A DNA stretch of 64,000 nt from AP-15 sp963785565 (GCA_963785565.1 CAWAVV010000006.1:41891-105890), one strand, 5' to 3'; shown: positions 18,984-29,650, counted from the stretch's first letter. Program-made: numbers and translations. The notes: a model not told the origin generated them from the letters alone.

Positions 18984-20039
18984 ATGACCTACATCGCCAA
19001 GCCCCGTCTGCATCACCCGAAGCTGCCGACCAACGCGCTCGGCTTTACCCGGCGCGATTACGAAGGCGCGGTCTCGACCCTGTGCGCCGGCTGCGGCCAT
19101 GATTCGATCAGTGCGGCGATTATCCAGGCCTGCTTCGAGCTCAGCCTACCGCCGCACCGCATCGCCAAGCTGTCGGGAATTGGCTGCTCGTCCAAGACGC
19201 CGACCTATTTTCTCGGTAAGTCGCACGGCTTCAACAGCGTGCATGGGCGCATGCCCTCGGTGCTGACCGGCGCCAACCTCGCCAACCGCGATCTGATTTA
19301 TCTCGGCATCTCGGGCGACGGCAATTCCGCCTCGATCGGGCTCGGCCAGTTCGCCCATTGCATCCGACGCGCCGTCAACATGGTCTACATCGTCGAAAAC
19401 AACGGCGTCTACGGCCTGACCAAAGGGCAATTCTCGGCAACCGCCGACAAGGGTTCGAAGGCCCGGCGCGGCGCTGTCAACACCGATCTGCCGATCGATC
19501 TGGTTGCTCTGGCGTTGCAGCTCGGCGCGTCTTTCGTCGGCCGCAGTTTCTCCGGCGACAAGGCCCAGCTGGTGCCGCTGATCAAGGCGGCGATCGAGCA
19601 TCGGGGCGCTGCCTTCATCGACGTGATCTCGCCTTGCGTCGCGTTCAACAACAATCCCGAATCGACCAAGAGCTTCGATTATGTCCGCGCCCATAACGAA
19701 GCCGTCAATCGCCTGGATTTGATCCTCGAGCGCGACGAGATCACCGCCGATTACGCGCCAGGCACCGTCGAGACCGTGGTCCAGCACGATGGCTCGATCC
19801 TGCGGCTGCGCAAGCTCGCCGTCGACTACGACCCCTATGACCGGATCTCGGCCTTGACCTATCTCCAACAGCAGCACGCCGCCGGCGAAATCGTGACCGG
19901 GCTGCTGTTCGTCGAGCCAGAATCCGACGACATGCACGAATTCCTCGACACCGTCGACGCGCCGCTGAACGGCCTAGGCGAAGCCGAATTGTGTCCCGGC
20001 CCCGCCGCCCTCGCCCAGTTCAACGCCGCCCATCGCTAA
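18984..20039 (+). CDS. korB: 2-oxoacid:ferredoxin oxidoreductase subunit beta (KorB)
   Basis: A 351-aa thiamine-diphosphate subunit. CAGCGHDSI near residue 35 carries cluster-binding cysteines. GISGDGNSASIG and NNGVYGLTKGQ give the TPP/Mg motif GDG(x)nN. IGCSSKTPTYF matches the Cys-containing segment of KorB rather than pyruvate-specific PorB. GAGGT precedes the ATG at 18984. It lies 58 bp after the alpha subunit, completing a three-gene operon. 2-Oxoglutarate is the most likely substrate by similarity, but branched-chain or other oxoacids cannot be ruled out from sequence. Confidence 0.9.
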   Translation: MTYIAKPRLHHPKLPTNALGFTRRDYEGAVSTLCAGCGHDSISAAIIQACFELSLPPHRIAKLSGIGCSSKTPTYFLGKSHGFNSVHGRMPSVLTGANLANRDLIYLGISGDGNSASIGLGQFAHCIRRAVNMVYIVENNGVYGLTKGQFSATADKGSKARRGAVNTDLPIDLVALALQLGASFVGRSFSGDKAQLVPLIKAAIEHRGAAFIDVISPCVAFNNNPESTKSFDYVRAHNEAVNRLDLILERDEITADYAPGTVETVVQHDGSILRLRKLAVDYDPYDRISALTYLQQQHAAGEIVTGLLFVEPESDDMHEFLDTVDAPLNGLGEAELCPGPAALAQFNAAHR

Positions 20040-20116
20040 GACGATTTGCGATCCTCGGCGCTGCGCTGGCCATATCCCCGCGCCGCTGGGGGAGCCCGAC
20101 CCGCGAAGGAATGATT

Positions 20117-20795
20117 TCACTGCTCGCTCCCCACAGAATTCACGGCGGAGCGATCCGGAAACACAAAGGTGAACTTTAGCTGAACCAGCCACGTTTCGTT
20201 GCTGGCCTGAGGTCGGACGGCGTTGTAGTAGCTGTCCAGATCGACCCTCACGGCCTGTCCCTCCACCGGGAACAGCTTGCCGAAGCCCCCGCCGACCGGG
20301 ACGGTCCATTTCCCGCCGCTCGCGATCCAGTTCGTGGTGATTTCCGGCGACGAGCCGACCGACCAGCCATCGCCGAAATGATAGTCGACGATTGGATTTA
20401 ACAAGAGCTGGTTGGTCCGGTCGCTGCCGGTCGTCGGGCCGCAAGCGACCAGATGTTGTTCACAACGGCGCCCAGCACCCAACAGCCCTCGTCCTTGTGC
20501 AGGAATGCCGCTGACGGACCCGAACCCCATTTGTTGACGCCGAGCGCCGGATTGGTCGCCGTTGGGTAGTAAAGAACCGGCCCTACACCCCAGTAAAAAC
20601 CCCGGCCGTGCTCGGGCGACAGGAAGAACGTGGTGTAACCGTTGCTGAGCCCGAACGTCCAGTGCTCGCCGACTTTCTTCGGTGGCAATGACTCCCGTCG
20701 TTCCACACGGGGAGTGGATCGGTCTGCGAGGGACCCTGCGTGCCCAAGGCTGCCGCAAACACGAACGCCAGGAGAAGGCGGGCATGCGGCCTCAT
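20117..20795 (-). pseudogene. Neuromedin-U-like outer-membrane beta-barrel protein, frameshifted
   Basis: The pieces lie in three frames. A signal peptide starts MRPHARLLLAFVFAAALG (20795). The middle part reads NGYTTFFLSPEHGRGFYWG and VNKWGSGPSAAFLHKD. The C-terminal part, with LNPIVDYHFGDGWSVGSSPE and a terminal LVQLKFTFVFPD, lies in the third frame. Joined, they give a protein of about 225 aa with alternating beta-strands and an aromatic C-terminus, as in outer-membrane proteins loosely annotated as neuromedin U or transporter. Frames change near 20700 and 20450. Error or decay cannot be separated here. It is the last gene of the minus-strand envelope block. Confidence 0.65.
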
Positions 20796-20843
20796 CGTAG
20801 TCTCGTCACTCCGCCTCGTTGATGCGATGCGCCGGGTTGCTGA

Positions 20844-21320
20844 TCAGCGCTGACCGAGATTGGTCATCGTCGGCATATAGGATTGCGCCTCGGCCGGCGA
20901 CATCGTCAGCACGGCAAAGCTGGCGCCCCCGGCAGAACCCAGTTCCCAGTTGGGCACCCCCTGGACCTGAACATAGGCCTCCATCCCGGGTGCAAGCTGG
21001 AGCGTGTCCACGAGGTTGGCAGGAGTTCCGTAGGGCTGCACCGTAAAGCGGTAGGTTCCCGGCTGGAAATCGTGGAAGAATGCGGTTCCCTGCGCGCTTT
21101 GCGCGAGCGGCTGGCCATTCACAAAAACCATCGGATCCGAGGCGGCAACGTTTCCGCCCGGTGAGCTCGGCTGCCGCAGAACCCAGATCCGCGCCATGCC
21201 CGGCTGCAGCGCCGGAACCGGTCCCTGCGAGGCGGTCCCGGCCGGCTGCGCCGCACAACCCGCGAGCACCAGCAGGCCGAGGCACAACCATCGTGCCGCG
21301 ATCAGACGATATTGGCGCAT
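20844..21320 (-). CDS. Putative lipoprotein (DUF2846-like)
   Basis: A 158-aa protein with signal peptide and lipobox LVLAGC (Cys about residue 22). The mature region contains ARIWVLRQPSSP, DPMVFVNGQPLAQ and FQPGTYRFTVQPYGTP, a small beta-rich domain resembling DUF2846-type lipoproteins. It ends in a flexible MSPAEAQSYMPTMTN tail. GGGAGGATAACA gives a strong ribosome binding site. Likely tethered in the periplasm; the function is unknown. Confidence 0.75.
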   Translation of the reverse strand: MRQYRLIAARWLCLGLLVLAGCAAQPAGTASQGPVPALQPGMARIWVLRQPSSPGGNVAASDPMVFVNGQPLAQSAQGTAFFHDFQPGTYRFTVQPYGTPANLVDTLQLAPGMEAYVQVQGVPNWELGSAGGASFAVLTMSPAEAQSYMPTMTNLGQR

Positions 21321-21428
21321 TGTTATCCTCCCATCGAGTTCTTTATTGTCATCCTCCGATCCCAGTTCCCCGGTTGGCGATGCTCCGGGGCAGCCGCGAG
21401 TCGGTTCCTGGTCCCGTGAGCATGCGAG

Positions 21429-22686
21429 TCAGCGCGCGTCTCTCGCGTCGAACACGATCTGATCGTACTGCCAGAGCTGCTCGAAAAACCTACAGGCATC
21501 CGCCTCGTCGCCCGCCCCCGCGGCCATCCGCAGGATCTGATCGATAGCGCGGTTGCCATCGATTGCCGCGAATAGCCGCTCCTGTGCTGCATCGATCGGC
21601 AGGGCGAGGTCGGGGTAGGTGTGGGCCCGATTGATCAGGACGGCCACTGACCCGGGAGGCGTCCGGTCCCGGATGCACAAGGTCCATGGCAGACGCAGAG
21701 GAACATAGCCCCGCCAGGAATCACCCTCGAATGAGATCGGCTGGCTCTCGCCGGCGCGATCGTCGCGATAGGCGATGAGGTTGTGTTTGGCCATCGTCCC
21801 GCGCAGCAGCTCGACCGCGGCGTGCTGCAATGGCGGCGGAAGCAAGAGGAGACGCTTGGCGTTTGGCATGCTCGCTAAGGCCCCGCATTGCGGGAGATAG
21901 GGAGCTTGCTCGAACCAGCGCCCGAACGACAGGCCGCAGCCCTCGAGCCACGTATAGAGCTGCGGCACGGTGTAGGCGCGGTCTTGAGGGTGAAGCAGTG
22001 CGTCGGCCAGCGCGTCCGGCTGGGTGAAATCCTTCGCCCGCCTTGCCACACCGGCGATCGGATGATCGGAGGGCAGCGCCGCGACCGTCGCGCCGAGCTC
22101 GCGCAGCTCTGCCGCCGTTGTGCTGACCCCGAGCAGGCGGCAGTACTCCTGCATCATGTAGATGCCGGCGCGCCCATAGGTCGCGTAAACCATCAAATGC
22201 ATCGCGCCGTTGGGCAAAAGGAAATTGCGCAATGCCCGAAGGCCGGTATCCGGATCGGGCAAGTGATGGAGCACGCCGGTACAAACGATCAGGTCGAATT
22301 TGCCTCCGAGATCCTCGACATCCTCGATCGCGAGCCGATGGAGATCGAGGTTTCGCAAGCCGTATTTTCGCTGAAGATCTCGGGTGTGGCGCAGGCTCGT
22401 TTCGCTGATGTCGATCGCCGTCACGCGGGCATCAGGCTCGCGCAGAGCATGGATGGCAGCCTGGGAGGTTCCGCAGCCGGCGATCAGGATCTCCCGGTTT
22501 GCCCGTTGCCTCTCCGCCGGCCACAGCAGAAGCGACAATGCCCGACGCCGATCCGGGTTTCTGATATAGCTCGCGGTGCCGATCCAGGTTGGTGATCGGC
22601 GTCGGATAGGGATGGCTCTCGTAAAAAGCGCGCACCTCGTCCGCTGGATCGGTGGGCGCTGGCGTTCTCCTTTCCTCCCGAGCCAT
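21429..22686 (-). pseudogene. Class I SAM-dependent methyltransferase, one frameshift
   Basis: The start at 22686 follows GGGAGGGACG and gives an N-terminal region with RAFYESHPYPTPITNL. Near 22545 the frame changes and the rest reads ILIAGCGTSQAAIHAL (SAM motif I), ARVTAIDISETSL (Asp that binds the ribose), FDLIVCTGVLHHL (motif IV) and a long C-terminal region ending in IDQILRMAAGAGDE. About 420 aa in total. The C-terminal 150 residues look like the anchoring or regulatory domain seen in some bacterial methyltransferases. The substrate is unknown. A single indel is the only defect, so a sequencing error is likely. Confidence 0.8.
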
Positions 22687-22757
22687 CGTCCCTCCCCGCT
22701 GCCGCGCTGGGCGCCGACCGGAACCCCGGCCGACGCCCTCCGATCCGGCCCGGCGGG

Positions 22758-24304
22758 TTAGTGGTGGGTGCTGTCCTGTAGCTTGCGGAGCACGTCGTCG
22801 AGGTTGAAGCTGGCGGCCTTTTGCCGCTGCGGATACTCCCTGAAGGTCTGGAGGAATTCGCCGATATAGGCCTGCGCCGGCACCAACAGATAGACGTGCT
22901 CGATCATCCAATCGTAATAGGTGTTCGAGGTAATGTCAGCGCGCTCGAACGGATCGGTGCGGAGATTGAAGATCTTCGGTACGCGCAGGGTGGTGAAGGG
23001 CTCGGCCCAGATCCGCAAGGTGCCGGGCACCCGCTGTTCCTCGAAAACGATCTTCCAATTGTCGTAGCGCAGTGCCACGACCTGCTGGTCGTCGTTGCAA
23101 TAGATGAACGAGACCCGCGGGCTCTTCTGCGCTTGGCCGGTCAGGTATGGCACCAGATTATAACCGTCGAGGTGGACCTTGTAGGTCATGTCACCGACCG
23201 TGTAGCCCTTCAACAGCTTGTCGGTGACCTCCGTATCGCCGGCCATGGCGAGGATTGTCGGCAGCCAGTCGTGATGAGCGACGATCTCGTTCGACACGGT
23301 GCCGGGCTTGATCTTGCCGGGCCAGCGGACCACGCACGGCACCCGGTAGGCGCCCTCCCAGTTGGAGTTCTTCTCGTTCCGGAACGGCGTCATGCCGCCA
23401 TCCGGCCATGAGTTCATGTGCGGGCCGTTATCGGTGCTGTACAGCACAAAGGTATTGTCGGCGATGCCGGCGTCGTCGAGCGCCTTGAGCACTTGGCCGA
23501 CGTTCTTGTCGTGATCGATCATCACGTCGTGGTATTCGCTTTGCCAGCGGCCCGACTGGCCCCGGCTCTCCGGCTTCACATGCGTGCGGAAATGCATATG
23601 CGTGAAGTTCACCCAGAGGAAAAAGGGTGCGCCGGCCTGCGCCTGCCGGTTGATGTACTCCTCGGCCCGGCCGGCGATGTCGTCGTCGATCGTTTCCATT
23701 CGCTTCTTGGTCAGCGGGCCGGTGTCGCGGATCGACTGCTTGCCGACCCTGCCAAAGCGCGGGTCGACCGTCGCGTCGTCGACGTCGGTGGCCTTGCAGT
23801 CCAACACGCCGCGCGGGCCGAACCTCTCGTGAAAGTGCGGAAAATCGGAGCCCTTCGGGTAATCCGCCAGCTCCGGTTCTTCCTCCGCGTTCAGGTGATA
23901 CAAATTCCCGTAAAACTCGTCGAAACCGTGCACGGTCGGCAGAAATTCGTTGCGGTCGCCGAGGTGGTTCTTGCCGAACTGCGCGGTCGCGTAGCCCAGC
24001 GGCTTCAACAGCGCGGCGATCGTCGGGTCTTCCTTGTGCAGACCAACGGCGGCGCCGGCAGGCCGACTTTGGTCATCCCGGTGCGCAAACCGTGCTGGCC
24101 GGTGATGAACGACGCCCGCCCGGCGGTGCAGCTCTGCTCGGCGTAGAGATCGGTGAAACGCATTCCTTCCTGGGCGATACGGTCGATGTTGGGGGTCTGG
24201 TAGCCCATCAACCCGTCGCTGTAGCAACTCAAATTGGTCATGCCGATGTCATCGCCCCAGATCACGACGATGTTCGGCTTGGCTGCTGCTCTGGATCTGG
24301 CCAT
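22758..24304 (-). pseudogene. Type I arylsulfatase, one frameshift
   Basis: The N-terminal part (ATG 24304) has NIVVIWGDDIGMTNLS, with the Asp pair that binds Ca2+, and the sulfatase signature CTAGR, whose Cys becomes formylglycine. Near 24055 the frame shifts. The remainder has AQFGKNHLGD, FFLWVNFTHMHF, STDNGPHMNSWPDGG and the C-terminal GTLRIWAEPF region. About 515 aa, normal for arylsulfatases. No signal peptide is visible, so it may be cytoplasmic. It cleaves sulfate esters; the substrate is unknown. It lies in a minus-strand run with DUF202 and MscS genes. Confidence 0.85.
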
Positions 24305-24373
24305 CTCGATCTCCTTTCGTTGGTCGGCTGGTTTCGCAAGTGCTGAGTTGGTCTCGGTTACTCGGGCGTCTGG

Positions 24374-24820
24374 CTAGGTGAGGCGGAACAGAACGGCAAA
24401 GAAGGCGAACAGGCCGATGAAGATCAGGAGGATGGCGACCGCCAAGACCGGCGATTGCATTCCCTCCTTTGTCAGAGGTCCGGCGAGCGGCGCGAACGAT
24501 CCGCCCCACAGATAACGGACTGTCCGACAGTATTGCCAAAGCGAGATACAAGCGCCAGGATGCCGCACGAAATCAGCGCGAGCCCCAAATATTCCGGCGC
24601 GGTTGGAAGATAGGCGGGGCGGGCGCCGGGGATCTGCTGCAGGTGGTTGAAATATTGGACGATCGCAAAGCCGAAGCCGATCAGCGCGACCGCAGTGCGC
24701 TGCCATGCCATCATCGTGCGCTCGAGGGCGAGGCGAGTGCGGACCCAGGCAAAATGATCAGTCCGCCGTTGCCCTTACTTCGAACCTGCCCGCGTTTGTG
24801 GCGGTGCGTGGATCTGTCAT
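24374..24820 (-). pseudogene. DUF202 (YidH-type) inner-membrane protein, two frameshifts
   Basis: The product starts MTDPRTATNAGRFEVRATAD (24820). It continues after a one-base break near 24760 as DHFAWVRTRLALERTMMAW, the hallmark of DUF202, then QRTAVALIGFGFAIVQYF and LGLALISCGILALVS. After a second break near 24545 it ends with VLAVAILLIFIGLFAFFAVL. This gives three membrane helices and about 149 aa in total, the usual size. The function of the family is unknown. It is sandwiched between the sulfatase and a small membrane protein. Confidence 0.75.
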
Positions 24821-24859
24821 GCTCAATGGCCTTTTGCCGACGGTTCATGTCTGCGGCCT

Positions 24860-25360
24860 TCACGAGGTCCGGTTTGGAGAGGCGCCGCCCAGCCACCAGC
24901 GCTCGATGCGCAAGACCGGTCCGCGGATGATCACATACGGGACAAACGCGAACAGCAAAGCGACAATGACCGCCTCGGCCGGATAGAACCGCTTCAGCAC
25001 GATGATCTGGTAGATCGCGTCCATCACGAGGCCAAGAAGGATGATCCTGGCGGTCGCGTTCAATCCCTCATTCAGCCGTTCGATACGCTCGCGCGGGTTG
25101 CGCAGCATGGTCCAAAAATACGGTGAGCGGCCGGTCCGCGCGTCCTTGAGGCCATCCAGGATGGCGGCGATCGTCGCCATCAACGGCTGCAGGATGAAGC
25201 GGAACCTCATCGGCGCGTCCGTCCGCTCGATGAGCTCGTGCCAGATGCGTTTGAAGATTTCGATCGAAACGCCGTGCCATACGATGCCGGCGACGATCAT
25301 CACGAGGATGAACGCAACGACCAGCTTCGCCAGGAGGCTCAGATTTCTGTGGCTCGGCAT
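24860..25360 (-). CDS. Small inner-membrane protein, unknown function
   Basis: A 166-aa protein with hydrophobic helices near residues 8-30, 45-65, 105-125 and 135-155, separated by RNPRERIERLNEGLN. I do not recognise a named family. The ATG at 25360 keeps a membrane-compatible N-terminus (LSLLAKLVVAFILVMIVAG). GGGAGGAG lies somewhat far upstream, and a second ATG in another frame sits at the optimal distance, so the very N-terminus could be affected by an indel. Its position between MscS and DUF202 suggests a membrane-stress or envelope role. Confidence 0.6.
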   Translation of the reverse strand: MPSHRNLSLLAKLVVAFILVMIVAGIVWHGVSIEIFKRIWHELIERTDAPMRFRFILQPLMATIAAILDGLKDARTGRSPYFWTMLRNPRERIERLNEGLNATARIILLGLVMDAIYQIIVLKRFYPAEAVIVALLFAFVPYVIIRGPVLRIERWWLGGASPNRTS

Positions 25361-25611
25361 CGGACATTGCACTCCTCCCTTCCGCCTGACGTCAGGTTCT
25401 GACGACGCTGCGGAAGCCGATATGGCTCTCTTGCCGCTGTCGATCATTTGCGCGTGGCGCGCCGCCGATCGCTCTGCCAGCTGCTGGCTCCACAGTTTCT
25501 GGCCATTGGCGGGGCGTCAAGCAAATGAAAGTTGCCGCCCAGATCGCCAAAGACACGATGCTTCGGCCGTCGCGGTGTGCTTCGGAGAGGGCGCGGGCGA
25601 GGCGGTGCAGC

Positions 25612-27824
25612 CTAGACGGCGTCGGTTCTCCTGGCTACTCCGCGGCGGCGGCTGCCGGATGGGTCAGCTGGAGCGCCTGCTGGGCGACGGCGGCGCTCGC
25701 CGGCTGTGGACTGTTCGCCCTCGCCGGCGAGCTGGACGGTCGGGAAGGCGAATTTGATGCCGTTGGCGTCGAACGCCTGTTTGATCCGGAAAAGAGCTTG
25801 TCGGCGGATGACAAAATTCTCGCCGGGCAACGTCATCATCTTCATCCGGATCTGGACCGCGTAATCGCCGAACGCGTCGACCCCCTGCATCTTCAGCGGC
25901 TCCAGGATCAGCGGCTTGAATTCGGGCTCCTCGGCCAGTTCCAGTCCGATCTGCTTGATCAGCTTTCTGGCCTTGTCGATGTCGCTGTCATAGGTGATGC
26001 CGACCGTCAGCTTGTCGATGACCCAGTCGCGGCTCATGTTCTGGACGGCGCCCAACAGGCTAAATGGGACGGTGTAGACTGGGCCGCGCTGATGCCGGAG
26101 CCGGACCGAGCGGATGCTGAAGCCTTCGACCGTGCCCTTGTAATTGCCGCTCTGGATGTATTCGCCGATCCGGAAGGCGTCGTCGAGCAGGTAGAACATC
26201 CCCGCGATGATGTCGCGGACAAAGGTCTGCGCGCCAAAGCCGATCGCGACGCCAAGGACGCTGAGAGCGGCGATCAGCGGGCCGATCTCAACGCCCATTG
26301 CCGCCAGCGCCATCAGTGCGGCGGCGGCAACGACGACGACGAACAGAATATTGCGGAAAATCGGTAGCAACGTGCGCAGCCGCGCCCGCCGTCGCGCTTC
26401 GGGGGTGTTCGGAAGACCCGGATCGTCAGTCTCCGCGAGCTTGATATCGATCGCGGCTTTTGCGACATGCCAGACGAAATCGGCGATCAGGGCAATGGCG
26501 ACGGCGCTCAGAGCGCCGTGCGCGATGCGGGTCATCATCGTCTCCCGCCCGGCCAGGCTCTCCAGGTCGATCCCCCAGCCCCAGGCGAGCAGTGCCAGCG
26601 CGCCAATGATCAATGCCGCCCGCAGGCCGCGCTCGAGAAAGACGGCGGTGAGGGTCGGCACGCCGGCAATTTCGGCCGTACCGGGCGGTCGCAGCAGATG
26701 CTCGACCGCCCGGCGGGTCAACCGATCGGCGAGAGGCCAGACAATGACGACCGCGAGCAACCAGAAAGCGGGCATCATTCCGGCAACGCGGAGCCCCCAC
26801 AGCAACACCAGGCCTGCAGTCAGCAGCGCGTTCACCTTGACGCGGCTCAAGTGGCGGATTTCGCGCACGGGCTCGAACCCGGCCTCGGCTGCTTTCGAGC
26901 GGCCGCCGCCAGATAGGCTTCGAGCAGGATCGCCAGCGTGCCGAGCCCGAACGCATGACCAACAATGTCGCGCGCCGGCAGCGAAATTTCGAAGCTCGCC
27001 GAGCACGCCCTTGGTCACCAAGCCGAGCACCATCCAGCCGACGACGAGCTTCAGCCGCACATACCAGTACCGCGCCGCCGCCGCTTCCATCGGGCAGACG
27101 CGGAACCGGTCATTGTACGGCGCCAGCAAAAACCGGCCGAGCACGGCGGCAATACGGATCGCCAAAAAGACGATCAGATAGCCTAAAACGATCTGGCGCA
27201 GCAGCCCCGGCCAGTGAAATACAAGAAAGGCGCCGATGCTGCCGACGGCATAAGCGATGACCGAACCCAGGGCAAAGGCCGCACGCTCGGCGACGAGGCG
27301 CACGCGATCGCCGACGGTCTCCACCGGATGCCGGTCCAGGTTCTCGCGTATGCGCCGCGTAGCCCGGCTAAACAGCGCTTCGAAGCCAAAGCCGAGACCC
27401 ACGAAAGCGGCGAGCAAGGTCAGGATGCGCGCCGGCCTCTGGCCTCCCAGCCGTTCCTGGAATACATCTGCGGCATGCGCGAACTCCGCCGGCATGCCCG
27501 GGATCGCATCGGTCAAATCGGCGAGGTGCCCGCGCACTGCGTCGACGCGCGGCAGACATCATATCCTCCGGGGAATCATCCTTGGGCTTGGCCGGCGCCG
27601 GGGCAGCAGCCTCGGTTGCGTGCTGCTGCTTCAACCAGGCTTGCACCTTGGCATCGCCCAGCAGGCTCAGAAGCGCGTCGATCTCCGCGGGAGTTGCCGT
27701 CTCGGTCGAGGCCTTTGCCGATTTGGTGGCGTGTTGCGCTAGCGGCGTAAGCGGCCGGCAACGTCACGGCGCCGATCAGAAGCGCCGCAAGCGAAATAAC
27801 AACGGCGCGCAGTGCAAGCCCGAT
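25612..27824 (-). pseudogene. MscS-family mechanosensitive ion channel, several frameshifts
   Basis: About 735 aa once joined. A signal peptide (AVVISLAALLIGAVTLPAAYAA) is followed after a break near 27725 by KASTETATPAEIDALLSLLG, and after another near 27553 by a multi-helix N-terminal region. Two compensating breaks (about 26990 and 26890) scramble roughly 35 residues. The C-terminal 300 residues are intact: pore helix VLGVAIGFGAQTFVRDII, then the cytoplasmic beta domain and VQIRMKM. It releases solutes on hypo-osmotic shock. In the signal-peptide frame the codon placed correctly after AGAGGAG is ATC (27824), not ATG. Confidence 0.8.
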
Positions 27825-27836
27825 GGCGGTTCTCCT

Positions 27837-28119
27837 CTAATCGGCCGGCGCGCCGCGCGCGACTTTGCGGCCGACGATCCAGTCTTTGTAGGTATTGCCG
27901 GGCATCGGTCCTTTGGAATGCGCATCGAGCGCCTCCTGGTCGCGCCACTTCTCGACCAAAAAGACATGCTTGTCGTCGTCTTTCGGCAGCATCAAATCGA
28001 ATTGCAGGCAGCCGTCATCGCGGCGGGAGCGCTGCGCATGCCCGCGCATCAGCTCGATGAACTGACTGCGGTGCTGCCGGTTTCACCTCGAAGTCGACGA
28101 CGATCATGACCTGACTCAT
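27837..28119 (-). pseudogene. Antibiotic biosynthesis monooxygenase (ABM) fold protein, one frameshift
   Basis: It starts MSQVMIVVDFEVKPG (28119), then a break near 28080, then FDLMLPKDDDKHVFLVEKW and YKDWIVGRKVARGAPAD. About 94 aa joined, the usual length of dimeric ABM or quinol-monooxygenase-type proteins. HVFLVEKWRDQEALDAHSKG is the conserved second half. Its stop overlaps the ribosome binding site of the MscS gene, so the two are translationally linked. The function is unknown; relatives oxidise quinols or degrade heme. Confidence 0.75.
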
Positions 28120-28212
28120 CGGCGTTCCCTTTCTGCATGATTTTGGGGCATCATTGCGCCAACTGCCGCGCCGAGGCAAGCGCGCGTTCCGAGACCTGCG
28201 GGAGATTCAACC

Positions 28213-29625
28213 ATGGCTTACGACGCCCTGCGCACGATTATGCCGATCGCCGGCTGGCCCGATGAGCGGGCCCGCGAGGTCGAGATCACCGGCGGCGCCG
28301 ACCCGGTATTGCCGACCCCGTTCCGCATCGGCGCCGCCGGCGCCGCGGCGCTTGCCGCGACCGGGCTCGCCGCCGCCGATCTGTGGGAGTTGCGCGGCGG
28401 CCGGCGCCAGGAAGTCTCGGTCGATCTGCGCCAGGCGGTCGCCTCGCTGCGCAGCGGGCATTACCTGCAGGTCAATGGCGCCGCGGTCTCGACCGACCGC
28501 AATCCGGTCATGGGCGTCTATCCGGCGAAGAACGGCCGGTGGAGCTATATCCACGCCAATTTTCCGAACCACCGCGCCGCCGCGATGAGCGTGCTCGGCG
28601 TGCCGGAAGAACGCGAGGCGGTGCGGCAGGCCGTCGCCAAATGGGACGCGCTCGAGCTCGAAGAGGCGATCCTCGCCGCCAAGGGTGCGGGCGGCATGGT
28701 GCGCAGCATGGCCGAGTGGGCGAAGCACCCGCAGGCTGCGGCGATCGCCTCGTTGCCGCTGATGGAAATCCTGAAGATCGCCGACAGCCCACCCGAACCG
28801 CTGCCCGAGGCCGAGCGTCCGCTGTCGGGCATTCGCGTGCTCGACCTGACCCGGGTGTTGGCCGGGCCGACCTCGGCGCGCACCTTGGCCGAGCATGGCG
28901 CCGACGTGATGAAGATCACGGCCCCGCATCTGCCGAATATCGGCTACCAGGAATACGACACCGGCCACGGCAAATTGCAGGCACATCTCGATCTGCGCCA
29001 ACCCCAGGATGTCGAGACCCTGCGCGGCCTGGTGCGCGAAGCCGACGTGTTCACCCAGGGCTACCGGCCAGGCACGCTCGGCAACCGTGGCCTGTCGCCC
29101 GAGGCGCTGTCGCAGCTGCGGCCGGGCCTCGTCTATGTGTCGATGTGCGCGTTCAGCCATGTCGGGCCTTGGGCTTCTCGCCGCGGCTTCGACACTGTGG
29201 TGCAGACGGTGAGCGGGATCACGACCCGCCAGGCCGAACTGTTCCCCGGCGCCAATCCGGGCCCGCAATTCTACCCGGTATCGGCCATCGACTACTTGAC
29301 CGGCTATCTGATGGCGTTCGGTGCGATGGTGGCGTTGGCGCGGCGGGCGCGCGAAGGCGGCAGCTGGCTGGTGCGGATCTCCTTGGCGCAGACCGGGCGC
29401 TGGCTCGTCGATCGCGGCGAGGTGCCGCAAGCTGCGCTCAAAGACGTCGACAAGGAGCTCTATCCCGCCGAGATCGCGCGTTGGTCGATCGAGAGCGACA
29501 CGCCGGTCGGACGGCTGCGCCATCTTGGCCCGACCGTGCGCATGTCCGAGACGGCGCCCTATTGGGCGCGTCCCTCTGCCCCGCTCGGCCACCACCAGCC
29601 GGTCTGGCCCGCCCGCGCCGTCTGA
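28213..29625 (+). CDS. CaiB/BaiF-family CoA transferase
   Basis: A 470-aa class III CoA transferase of the long, internally repeated type. The N-terminal third is a degenerate CaiB half. SGIRVLDLTRVLAGPTSART near residue 212 restarts the canonical fold, and PVSAIDYLTGY carries the predicted catalytic Asp360. It should move CoA between an acyl-CoA donor and a carboxylate. GGGAGATTCAACC lies before the ATG. The FAD oxidoreductase starts 25 bp after its stop, so the two are probably cotranscribed. Confidence 0.88.
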   Translation: MAYDALRTIMPIAGWPDERAREVEITGGADPVLPTPFRIGAAGAAALAATGLAAADLWELRGGRRQEVSVDLRQAVASLRSGHYLQVNGAAVSTDRNPVMGVYPAKNGRWSYIHANFPNHRAAAMSVLGVPEEREAVRQAVAKWDALELEEAILAAKGAGGMVRSMAEWAKHPQAAAIASLPLMEILKIADSPPEPLPEAERPLSGIRVLDLTRVLAGPTSARTLAEHGADVMKITAPHLPNIGYQEYDTGHGKLQAHLDLRQPQDVETLRGLVREADVFTQGYRPGTLGNRGLSPEALSQLRPGLVYVSMCAFSHVGPWASRRGFDTVVQTVSGITTRQAELFPGANPGPQFYPVSAIDYLTGYLMAFGAMVALARRAREGGSWLVRISLAQTGRWLVDRGEVPQAALKDVDKELYPAEIARWSIESDTPVGRLRHLGPTVRMSETAPYWARPSAPLGHHQPVWPARAV

Positions 29626-29650
29626 GGGTGCGGCGCTATCGCCGCGTCGG

